A stretch of 64,000 nucleotides of DNA, from positions 10,143,501 to 10,207,500 of the forward strand of contig OY743190.1 in the NCBI GenBank assembly GCA_963555705.1, read 5' to 3'. Source of the stretch: Ligustrum vulgare. Lineage: Eukaryota; Streptophyta; Magnoliopsida; Lamiales; Oleaceae. The notes below the pieces were generated by a model. That model saw only the letters and a list, made by a program, of their open reading frames with translations, searched no databases and was not told where the DNA came from. Every line of letters starts with the position of its first letter. Position 1 is the first letter of the stretch. Positions 36,804 to 47,291 of this stretch are shown here, one piece after another. A program made the position numbers and the translations under genes.

Positions 36804-38198
36804 TCGTTATGAACTGATCCTGTGCTCGAGCTGATTTGTTGGAAATTGAAACTGTAACCATCTCGTCTCGAGTTTCCATTTTTTCACATGGCTTTTTCAG
36901 TAATTTTTTATTGACCTGTATCCCTTTCATCCCTTTATTTGTAGTATTTTCTTGGTTGTTTATAGGAAAAGTGTAGATTAAAGCAGGTAAAGGAGAGAAG
37001 TTGTTGGATCCCATTGTTGTTATATAACGAATCAAACTTGCAGTTGCAAATACTGAAATTATTCGTATTCATGTTTAGTTGTTCAATTATGTATGCAAAA
37101 GCAATCACATGAACTGATCACGTTCGAATTTATCCAAGTCAAAGGTTGAACACATGCCCTTTTTCCCATGTCTTGTGGACAATAATTTAAATTTATCTTA
37201 GCTACTATTTGATGGAGATTAAAATTAGACTTTTAGTAATTTTTGATAAAAGTTGATAAAATGTGATTGAAAAATTATATTATATGAAATGTATGATTAA
37301 AATTAATTATTAACTTGACTTATATTAAAATCTAGATTTTAGTCAGTACCAAACAGGGGCTTATTAAGAAAGTGTTTTACAATGTAGCTTGTTCTAAGAC
37401 TGCGTTTGATAGCGATTGTGGAATTTGGATAGAAAAAAAAATGAATTCCAGGGAATTGAATTCTTGAGAATTTGATGTTTTATGTATTTGATTGGTTTAA
37501 TTTTCTAGGTGAAAAAATTGGGAAATTTTTCAACTTTTGTTATTTGATTGAAATTATTTTTCATGGCAAATAAAGCAAAATTTAGCTATTTTAGTCAAAA
37601 CAATTTTTTTTTTTAATTTTTTCATACATTTGTACTTGATAATAATAATGTTAATCTTTGGACAAAAAATAAATTAATTAACAACATAAAAATTGATCAA
37701 ACGTGACGAAAATGATTAAAAATTTTACCTGTAAAATAAATTCTACTAGTTGGCTAGGAAAATCAATTCACCAAAAAGAGGAAAAATGCGCGCGTGAAGG
37801 AAAAAGGAAAAGAGGAAAAATGAATTGCCGAGAAAATAATGCATGTCAAACACCAAAAATTGGTAAAAGTCATGAAAAATTTTCTTTTCCATGGAAAATA
37901 TGGTGTTTCAAACACACCCAAACATGTTAAGAGTCCGTTTGAAGGACTTTTGGAAAAGTCAAAAACTGCATTTGAGATGAAAAAATTGTTTTATAAGTTT
38001 GAATGATTTTTTGGAAGTACTTTATCTATATAGAAAAAATTTTAGATGCTAGTTTCCTCTTCCTCATGAAACTCTTCTTCAACAAGAAGTTAAGCAAAAG
38101 CAAAAGCTAAACCGGCTTGCAACCAGCTATCATCCCATCCTTTCACCCTTGGATTCCTCTGGTACTGTCGTACTGATGCTGTCTTTTCAAATTTAACA
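36804..38198. other. Intergenic stretch with MITEs
   Basis: A Harbinger-type MITE is at 37201-37360. 37925-38045 has the phrase gtttgaaggacttttggaaaagtc, similar to text near 57555 and 58170, suggesting another small repeat family. No gene seen. Confidence 0.4.
37201..37360. mobile_element. PIF/Harbinger-type MITE (160 bp)
   Basis: Imperfect inverted ends, GCTACTATTTGATGG and (reverse complement) GCCCCTGTTTGGTAC, are flanked by TTA at 37198-37200 and 37361-37363. A relative without a clear target repeat is at about 55728-55862. Confidence 0.6.
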
Positions 38199-38414
38199 GT
38201 TGAGATATGTGATGCTTGCAAGAATTGCGGTTTTTTCTCGTTGATCAACCATGGGGTGCCATTAGAGTGTCGTGAAAATGTTGAATTAGCGGCGAGAAAA
38301 TTCTTTGCTTTGTCGAAAGAGAAGAAGATCGGTAGAGATGAAGTGAACCACTTCCCAATCTATCCGCCACACTTTTTGAATGCACGTGTCGTCACCACGG
38401 ACCAGGCACTGTGA
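38199..38414 (+). pseudogene. N-terminal fragment of a 2-oxoglutarate/Fe(II) dioxygenase
   Basis: An open stretch reads EICDACKNCGFFSLINHGVP followed by ENVELAARKFFALSKEKK, the DIOX_N domain of plant 2OG dioxygenases (hormone, flavonoid or defence metabolism). It stops at a TGA (38412-38414). The iron-binding HxD...H core and the rest of the gene are absent, and the homology ends within the last 25 codons. The sequence upstream could be a decayed first exon. This is a relic; the parent gene is not in the window. Confidence 0.75.
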
Positions 38415-38962
38415 GTCTGTGAAGTGCGAAATGCAACGAGAGAAAGAGGAGAGGTACTTTGGGACAAAACTTGATTTAAATAAATCGATTGTAAATAGCT
38501 GATTTTTTAATTCAATTGGTCTTTTAAGTTTTAACAAGTTAGGTGCTATATGTGTCAAAGATATTGACATTAAATTTAAAAATTTTCTTCAATATAACAA
38601 TATTTATTGCGCATACGTGAAAAATTATTATTAGTTTTCAAGAAAAAATGAAAGAGAGAGAAATGTTTTAATTGGTTAAAAAATATTAAATTAATGATAA
38701 ACATCGTCAAGCACAATGTCTAGTTCTAAATATTGTGCAAGACAATGTCTAGCATTAATTATGTCACTTAAGCAATTATTGTCATTTATCAAAAAAATAG
38801 CTAAACATTGTATTTATACAATGTCCCATTAGAGATGCTCTAATTTTTCCATCCATAAATAGCCTGGAATTGGGTCCATGGGGCCAACGTGCATGGTTCA
38901 TGGGCTTCATATTGCCTACCCAAAAACCGAACAGCTTAACGAATCAGCCCATGGCAGGGGCA
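38415..38962. other. Spacer between the dioxygenase fragment and the MULE
   Basis: AT-rich. It contains MITE-like text (acaatgtctag repeated at 38715-38755, and attagagatgctcta). Its end carries the left copy of the MULE target duplication (38963-38972). Confidence 0.4.
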
Positions 38963-39509
38963 GAGATTGGATGTGGGAATATGGGGAAATGGCCAGCCCA
39001 ATTTGTCATTTTATGGAAATGGCCTTTGACCAAATTTTTTTTATTTAAAATAATAGTAATAAAAATAAATTTTATTGTTTCCTAATATAACCTTCAGTTT
39101 CAATTTCAAAAAACGTCTCCCATTTCAAATACTCAATTAGAATTACCCGACTCTTAACCTACCCCTTCGACTTCTCCTCTCCTTTCCGGGTTTCCCTTGG
39201 TTTTCTTCTTCGGCAAAACGAATTAGGCAGACATCTTCTTCTTCTTCTTCTGCAAATTCAAGAATTGGTGCATTCTTCAAAAGGGTTCTTTGGATTTGGG
39301 TATAATCTTCTCAGAGGTTGTTCTGGTACGGGTTCTCTACTTGATGTCTTCACTTTCTTCACCTATTCACTTGGATCATACACTGAACCGCCACGCTTCT
39401 TAGCTAGTTGCTTGTGTTGTTTCTTTATTTTAAGCATTGTAATTGCGTGATGTTTTCTTGGGATTCTTTTTCTGTAATTTTGACAAATTTTGACAAGTTC
39501 TTAATATTT

Positions 39510-40110
39510 GGTAGATTAACCTACCATCAGGGGGTTAACCTACCTCAGTGTCGGTTAACCTACCCTCAGCAATCTGTAAATCGCCCTTTGATGGTAGGTT
39601 AACCTATCGAGAACCCTGAATTGTGACAATGATTTGTATGATTTGGTGAGGTTATGTGGCTCGATTTGTTTACCTTCGGTTACTAGTTTTGGATATTGTT
39701 TTCTTCTCTTCCAAGTAGCATTAAAATGATGTAGTAATTTATACCGAATCTCTGTTGATGATGCCATGAAAAAGGATATAATGAAGAGTTAACAGATGGC
39801 TTCTAAATCTAATTTGATGTATTCTTAATTTTTGTTTGTGAAGAGGTAGGTTAACCTACCCTAGAATCAAAAGGTCGGTTAACCTACCATTACCATCAGG
39901 TATTAACCTACCATTACCATTAATGAATTGATACCTGATGGTAATGGTAGGTTAACCGACCACGGTTAACCTACCATTACCCTTACCTGATGGTAATGGT
40001 AGGTTAACCGACCAGGTTTGGTAGGTTAACCGACCAGGTTTGGTAGGTTAACCTACCTGATCGTAATGGTAATGGTAGGTTAACCTACCAACTTTGGTCG
40101 GTTAACTAAC
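39510..40110. repeat. Palindromic-motif cluster 1, upstream of the Ulp1-like gene
   Basis: Two groups, 39510-39608 and 39844-40110, contain GGTAGGTTAACCTACC-type words, including ggtcggttaacc forms and the spacer gataccatta/taatggta. They precede the splice acceptor at 40244-40245, immediately before the ATG, and so probably lie in a 5'UTR intron. Confidence 0.9.
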
Positions 40111-40246
40111 ATTTTGTTGTTAGAACTTTCTTTTGAACAGTGTATTGTTATTAAATATTTTTCTGTGTTTCTTCTTTATTTCCTTGTCCATTTTCATAGC
40201 GTAATTAGCACACCCATTTGACTAAAATTGTCTTATATTATGCAGG

Positions 40247-43200
40247 ATGGAGTTTCAAGTGGACATCAATGATCGGTTTACAGGAAAATGTACGAACCTC
40301 TGTAACCTAGATGCTATAGATGAGGTTTATAGCGTACTGGATGCAAATCATCGACAAGCTTTTCGTCGGTCTTGTTTTCGAAAATTCTATCTTATGAGAA
40401 AAATGCAGTTATCTGGCCAACTCATCCATGGTCTAGCATTGAGAATGCTGAAGTCCGAGAATAAGAATGAGCTATGGTTTGGAGTCGGGAATAACAAGGC
40501 TGCTAGATTTTCATTCGAAGAGTTCACTCTGATTACGGGGCTGAACCCCGAGGATGAAGCATTGTACAAAGATAAAATACCGGTGACCAATAGACTGGCA
40601 GAGACATATTTTAACGGAGCTAATAAGATTGTTCCCGCCCAGTTAAAACTTGCCTTTGACAATTGCGAAGAAATGGAAGACAAGTACAAATTGGGTTTGG
40701 CATATGTCTATGAGTCAGTTTTGAGATCCAAACACTACAAGACATCTATTGATATGCATGTCTTGAATATAGTCGACGATAGGTATTTATTTAATCAATA
40801 TCCAATGGGAAGAAGGTGCTATAATAGCACGATACATGCTTTTTTGAGGAGTTGGGGAGAAATTGCAACAAAACTCAAAGAGGGGGGGAAGAGCGTCTAT
40901 AATTATTCCCTTGAGGGTTTTCCTTACGCATTGCAGGTAAATAGCAAACACTTGTAGTTCTTTATACTGTGCTTTATTTTTAGATGTGAGAATGAATAAA
41001 TGATCATGTCTGTTTGTAGGTATGGGCTTATGAGGCTTTGTCGGCCATTGGCAATGATTTTGCAACTAGGAAACCGGTGATTAAAGTTCCGAAGATGGTG
41101 AACTGGACGGCTACTGGAGTATTCGAACAAAATGAAATCAGTTCCGTTTTAGACCATCCACAGGTGAGTAACTGTTATATGGTATTATTTTATTACCTTC
41201 ACACAATAATGTAAATGGTATGTAAATATTAACTCTGTCAACTTTTTAGCTTGAAGTTCGTGTCAGACTAATGGCTACAGAGGTTGAGAAGAGGCAACGA
41301 CACATGCAATTGTTTGAACCTTTTTCAAGACGAGCAGACCCAGTCCTTGATGCTTATATCCACGAGGATGGAGGTGATGTTATGGCTGATAATGAAGGAG
41401 GGGACGACAACGTGGATCTTCTCCAGGGAGATAGAGTCTCTTCTCTTCGAAATGATGAAGATCCAGGCAGTGGGAGAGATCAGATTTCTTCACCAAGACA
41501 GGTATAGATAACCTACCAAAGAGGTCGATTAACCTACCGTTGACCACCACTTTTGTATGTTCACCTACCATCAAATTCAAAAGGTAGGTTAACCTACCAA
41601 AGAGGTCGGTTAACCTACTGCTAACCGACTACTTTGGTAGGTGATAACCTACCATCAAATTCAAAAGGTAGGTTAAACTACCAAAGAGGTCGGTTAACCT
41701 ACTGTTAACCGACCACTTTGGTAGATGTTAACCTACCATCAAATTCAAAAGGTAGGTTAACCTACCAAAGTGGTCGGTTAACCTACCTCTTTGGTAGATG
41801 TTAACCTACCATCAAATTCAAAAGGTAGGTTAACCTACCAAAGAGGTCGGTTAACCTACTGCTAACCGACCACTTTGGTAGATGTTAACCTACCATCAAA
41901 TTCAAAAGGTAGGTTAACCTACCAAAGAGGTCGGTTAACCTACTGCTAACCGACTACTTTGGTAGGTGATAACCTACCATCAAATTCAAAAGGTAGGTTA
42001 AACTACCAAAGAGGTCGGTTAACCTACTGTTAACCGACCACTTTGGTAGATGTTAACCTACCATCAAATTCAAAAGGTAGGTTAACCTACCAAAGTGGTC
42101 GGTTAACCTACCTCTTTGGTAGATGTTAACCTACCATCAAATTCAAAAGGTAGGTTAACCTACCAAAGAGGTCGGTTAACCTACTGCTAACCGACCACTT
42201 TGGTAGATGTTAACCTACCATCAAATTCAAAAGGTAGGTTAACCTACCAAAGAGGTCGGTTAACCTACTGCTAACCGACTACTTTGGTAGGTGATAACCT
42301 ACCATCAAATTCAAAAGGTAGGTTAAACTACCAAAGAGGTCGGTTAACCTACTGTTAACCGACCACTTTGGTAGATGTTAACCTACCATCAAATTCAAAA
42401 GGTAGGTTAACCTACCAAAGTGGTCGGTTAACCTACCTCTTTGGTAGATGTTAACCTACCATCAAATTCAAAAGGTAGGTTAACCTACCAAAGAGGTCGG
42501 TTAACCTACTGCTAACTGACCACTTTGGTAGATGTTAACCTACCATCAAATTCAAAAGGTAGGTTAACCTACCAAAGTGGTCGGTTAACCTACCTCATTG
42601 GTAGATGTTAACCTACCATCAAATTCAAAAGGTAGGTTAACCTACCAAAGAGGTCGGTTAACCTACTGCTAACCGACCACTTTGGTAGATGTTAACCTAC
42701 CATCAAATTCAAAAGGTAGGTTAACCTACCAAAGTGGTCGGTTAACCTACCTCTTTGGTAGATGTTAACCTACCATCAAATTCAAAAGGTAGGTTAACCT
42801 ACCAAAGAGGTCGGTTAACCTACTGCTAACCGACCACTTTGGTAGATGTTAACCTACCATCAAATTCAAAAGGTAGGTTAACCTACCAAAGTGGTCGGTT
42901 AACCTACCTCTTTGGTAGATGTTAACCTACCATCAAATTCAAAAGGTAGGTTAACCTATCAAAGAGGTCGGCTAACCTACTGCTAACCGACCACTTTGGT
43001 AGATTAATACCTACCTCTTTGGTAGGTTAACCTACCTCTTTGGTAGATGTTAACCTACCATCAAATTCAAAAGGTAGGTTAACCTATGAAAGAGGTCGGT
43101 TAACCTACTGCTAACCGACCACTTTGGTAGATATTAACCTACCTCTTTGGTAGGTTAACCTACCTCTTTGGTAGATGTTAACCTACCATCAAATTCAAAA

Positions 43201-45276
43201 GGTAGGTTAACCTACCAAAGAGTTCGGAGGTTAACCTGCCCTCAAATTCAAAACCCACCTACCGTTAACCGACCACTTGGGTATGTTAATAGGACTTTGC
43301 TGTTTAATCTTTTTGTGATTTTCTTTTATTCCCTTGTCCCTTTTCTTATTGAATTAATGCTTATTTTTAATTATTTGATTTGCTTAGGTTCCATCTTCAG
43401 TACCTGATGCTGCACATGAAAATCCACATGCTAGTCAGCAGGCTCCTCATGTACATCAGCCTTCTCACGATTTGGACTTCATATTGGAGGGCTTGAGGAC
43501 GCACATTGACCAGATTGTTGCTCCTAGATTGTTCAATTATATGGATCGGATGGAGGAGCGACTGCGATCAGATATACTACTAGTAAACAACAAAGTTGAT
43601 AGCATGATGGAGTGGATGCAGCGCAATCAAACAAATGAAAATTATCAGTACTGGGAGGATGGGCCCAATGATGGATGGGGTGTAGGTGGAGGATGTGAGG
43701 GAGAGGGAGAGGGAGGTGAGGGATACGGAGGGGGCTGGGGTAAGGGATACGGAGGAGGCGGAGATGAGGAGACGGAGGAGGCAGCTCCTAGGGATATAGA
43801 GGAGGGGGAGGTGAGGGATACGGAGGAGGATGAAGTGAGGGAGACAGAGGTGGCAGCTGCTGGGGATACAGAGGAGGCGGTAGAGGTGTGGGAGACGGAG
43901 ACGGTAGAGGTGAGGGAGACGGAGGTGGTGGAGATTAAGGAGACAGAAGTAGCGGAGATTAGGGAGACGGAGGAGGTAGAGATGAGGGGTACGGAGGAGG
44001 CGGGTGTAAGGGAGGTGGAGATAAAGGAGACAGAGGTGGCAGCTCCCTGGGATACAGATGAAGCAGAGGTGAGGGAGACGGAGGTGGCATCTCCTATGAA
44101 TGATCCTCCTACGAGACAGGCGGCCAGAACATATTCACGTAATAAGAGAAGTCTGGCCGGTCAAATACCCGAAGCTGATGTGAGACCAATGGAAAAGCGA
44201 CTTCCAAAATGATCAAAGTACTTATCTTCTCCATTCACAGCCGAGGGAAAGAAGAGAAAATTTGAGGATGGCTCAACATTTCTTCCCTTTCAGAAGATTG
44301 ATCCAGTGAAGGAGAAGACATTTGATACTTGGTATTCACAATTAAAGGACGGGTAAATATCCTATCTATATTTTTATCAATTCAATTTTTTATAATTTAT
44401 GTCCTTTAGTTGATATTGTCCTTTTTAGTGTCGCATACGAGTTAGACTGGGTCAAAATAAATGACGCGAAGAAGTGGTTTAAGGAGGTCATGGATTCAGG
44501 TGCCTGGCTCGACTCCTATGTAAGTAAAACTTAAGGATTTGATCACATTTTATATGTTTTTTTTCTGAGCTATTTGATAATATTTTTTTTTTTTTTTGCC
44601 TTCAGCATGTTGATTTGGCGATGTATTTGTTGCGGCTTCGGGCAAAGAACTACCCAAAGACATTCAACAGACCCGTTGCTATACTGGACAGTACATTTCT
44701 GAATCTTTTACAGTTTGCTTTGACGGAGGGGATCCAATGCGTAGAGAGTTTCATAGATGGTGATTCTCCAAAGTTGGGCAAGAGATGGCGAGATTGTACA
44801 CATCTGTACATACCTGTTGTAGAAAATAGTCATTGGTTTGCGGTTGAGGTATGTTTCGACGAAGAAACTATATATGTGTATGACCCGGATAAAAGTTGCC
44901 TTACGGAAGGGCAATTGAAAAACATATTGAACCCACTGACTACACTTCTGCCGAGCCTTTTAAAGAGAGCAGGCATATCTACTATGAATGGCAATTTTAC
45001 AATTGAAAGGGTCGAGAACACTGCAAAGCAAAGTACACAGTAAGTTTTTTTTAGTACGATAAATATTGTGTCCATACTGTTCTTCTATTTTTCTACAAAA
45101 ATATACTCATTCTTTATTATCTCATTAATTGCAGAGGAGATTGTGGTATTTTTACCATTAAATTTATTGAATTTTTAATTGCTGGAGAGGAAGCTGAGAA
45201 AGTCCGTAACCTGTATATGCTCCAGTGGAGAAAGAAATTGGCGATTGATTTACACGGACTTGATTATGATCCTTAA
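40247..45276 (+). CDS. DUF1985 + Ulp1 (C48) protease-like gene of the MULE, with one in-frame TGA
   Basis: Exons: 40247-40936, 41020-41163, 41250-41501, 43388-44352, 44429-44519, 44606-45039, 45135-45276 (906 codons), all GT-AG and in frame. The N-terminal ~280 residues (for example FSFEEFTLITGLNP) are a DUF1985-like domain. The middle has a Gly/Glu-rich region with ETEV-type repeats (about 43690-44100). The C-terminal part is an Ulp1/SENP-type cysteine protease with catalytic His (44831-44833, NSHWF), Asp (44882-44884, VYDPD), Gln and Cys (45142-45144, QGDCGIF). Family proteases remove SUMO-like modifiers. A TGA at 44210-44212, plausibly from CGA, cuts the frame before the protease. An 81-base in-frame stretch (44160-44240) with GT...AG ends could be spliced out to remove it. 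Function is therefore uncertain. Confidence 0.8.
41508..43290. repeat. Palindromic-motif cluster 2: higher-order array filling intron 3 of the Ulp1-like gene
   Basis: Almost all of intron 3 (41502-43387) is a tandem array. Two monomers of 84 and 73 bp both begin atcaaattcaaaaggtagg and contain GGTAGGTTAACCTACC plus GGTCGGTTAACC. They combine as a period of about 325 bp (phrase ctactttggtaggtgataac near 41627, 41953 and 42279), then as 157-bp dimers, then degenerate forms. Copies are nearly identical, so amplification was recent. Confidence 0.95.
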
Positions 45277-45402
45277 ATTTCTATAACTGAATGTTCTTTG
45301 TATTTTTCTAAATTACAATATCTGTAAATGACTATAATTTTTGAATATATTTTTTGGGATTTTCATGACCTGTCCACTTGCATATATCAATTTTTGGGTA
45401 CA

Positions 45403-45838
45403 GGTAGGTTTTTCAGCAGGTTAACCTACTCATAAAAACTCAGGTCGGTTAAATGGTAGGTTAACCGACCTTTAACCTACCCGTTAGCAAACGTGGTCGG
45501 TTACTGGGTAGGTTAACCTATTAGTAACATATCAGGTAGGTTAAATGGTAGGTTAACCGACCTTTAACCTACCGTTAACAGACGTGGTCTGTTACTGGGT
45601 AGGTTAACCTACTACATATCAGGTAGATTAACCGACCTTTAACCTACCCGTTAACAGACGTGGTCGGTTACTGGGTAGGTTAACCGACCTAGTCGGTTTT
45701 TGAGGGTTTAAACGACTGAATAACCTAAACCCTAAAAAACCGACTAGGTAGGTTAACCTACCCCTTAACCGACCACTTTGGTTAATAGGTCGGTTAACCT
45801 ACCTTTAACCTACCTATTAACCGACTTGATTAGTTAAT
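45403..45838. repeat. Palindromic-motif cluster 3, between the convergent genes
   Basis: It starts just after the Ulp1-like gene, in the order ggtaggttttt, aggttaacctac and several ggtcggttaac/ggttaaccgacc forms. It is similar in layout to cluster 4 (46951-47212), including the entry phrase gtaggtttttca(g/a)caggttaac. Confidence 0.9.
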
Positions 45839-45839
45839 A

Positions 45840-46850
45840 GCTATTAAAACGTTCGATCAATTATTAAGTTCATTATTAAGTGTGACGTGAACCATCGATT
45901 TTACCAATCGAGGTCCTACTGTGGCATCTTCATCAAATCTATTAAAACGTTCTATCAATTATTAAGTTCATTATTAAGTGTGACGTGAACAATCGATTTT
46001 CCCAATCTGAATCAACATTAGCAACTTTCTCAAATCTGTCGCTAACGTTTGATAAATTATTAAATTCATTATGTGTGAAATTGGACGAAGGATTTTACCC
46101 ATCGAGGTCTTACGTTGGCATCTTTCTCAAATTTATTAAAACGTTTGATCAATTATTAAGTTCATTATTAAGTGTGACGTGAACAATCGATTTTACCAAT
46201 CGAGGTCCTACTGTGGCATCTTCATCAAATCTATTAAAACGTTCTATCAATTATTAAGTTCATTATTAAGTGTGACGTGAACAATCGATTTTCCCAATCT
46301 GAATCAATTAGCAACTTTCTCAAATCTGTCGCTAACGTTTGATAAATTATTAAATTCATTAAGTGTGAAATTGGACGAAGGATTTTACCCATCGAGGTCT
46401 TACGTTGGCATCTTTCTCAAATTTATTAAAACGTTTGATTAATTATTAAGTTCATTAAGTGTGACGTAAACAATCGATTTTACCAATCGAGGTCCTACTG
46501 TGGCATCTTCATCAAATCTATTAAAACGTTCTATCAATTATTAAGTTCATTATTAAGTGTGACGTGAACAATCGATTTTCCCAATCTGAATCAACATTAG
46601 TAACTTTCTCAAATCTGTCGCTAACGTTTGATAAATTATTAAATTCATTAAGTGTGAAATTGGACGAAGGATTTTACCCATCGAGGTCTTACGTTGGCAT
46701 CTTTCTCAAATTTATTAAAACGCTTGATTAATTATTAAGTTCATTAAGTGTGACGTAAACAATCGATTTTACTAATCGGGATCAAGTTTAGCAACTTTCT
46801 CGAATCAATCAAAACGTTCGCTCAATTAGATCAAGTGTGACGTGTTGAAT
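45840..46850. repeat. Tandem repeat of about 290 bp (three sub-units of about 98 bp)
   Basis: The phrase caatcgaggtcctactgtgg returns near 45906, 46197 and 46485, a spacing of about 290. Within each unit the words ttattaagttcatta(ttaag)tgtgacgt and aaaacgtt recur about every 98 bp. It lacks the GTTAAC palindromes and lies between clusters 3 and 4, in the gap between the 3' ends of the two MULE genes. Confidence 0.9.
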
Positions 46851-46950
46851 TTATCGAATCTTTCTTTTTGGTAAATGACTAAAAAATTTGAATTTATTGT
46901 TTAGGATTTTCATGACATGACTTGTATAGGTCTAATTTGATTGTATTTAC

Positions 46951-47212
46951 TAGTAGGTTTTTCAACAGGTTAACCTACCTACTAACCGACGTGGTCTGTT
47001 ACAAGGTAGGTTAACCTACCCCTTAACCGACCACTTTGGTTAATAGGTAGGTTAACCTACCTAGTCAAGACGTTTCAAACCCCATCCTAGTCGGTTAACT
47101 GGTCGGTTAGAGGTCGGTTAACCTACCTATTAACCGACCAAATCGGTTCGAAGGTAGGTTAACCTACCTATTAACCGACCAAATCGGTTCGGAGGTAGGT
47201 TAACCTACTACA
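46951..47212. repeat. Palindromic-motif cluster 4, downstream of MURA
   Basis: Several ggtaggttaacctac and ggtcggttaac forms, ending about 80 bases from the MURA stop at 47292. This is a diverged copy of cluster 3. Confidence 0.9.
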
Positions 47213-47291
47213 GAACTGAATAGCATGCATATACGCTATTTGATCAGTATGGTAACCTTATAAATATGAACAATTAATACTACCACAATTA

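Noticed and set aside
41508..43290. Regular repeats with spacers, CRISPR-like at first sight
   Set aside because: The spacers are themselves repeated, the unit is a plant transposon array in an intron, and the window is eukaryotic.
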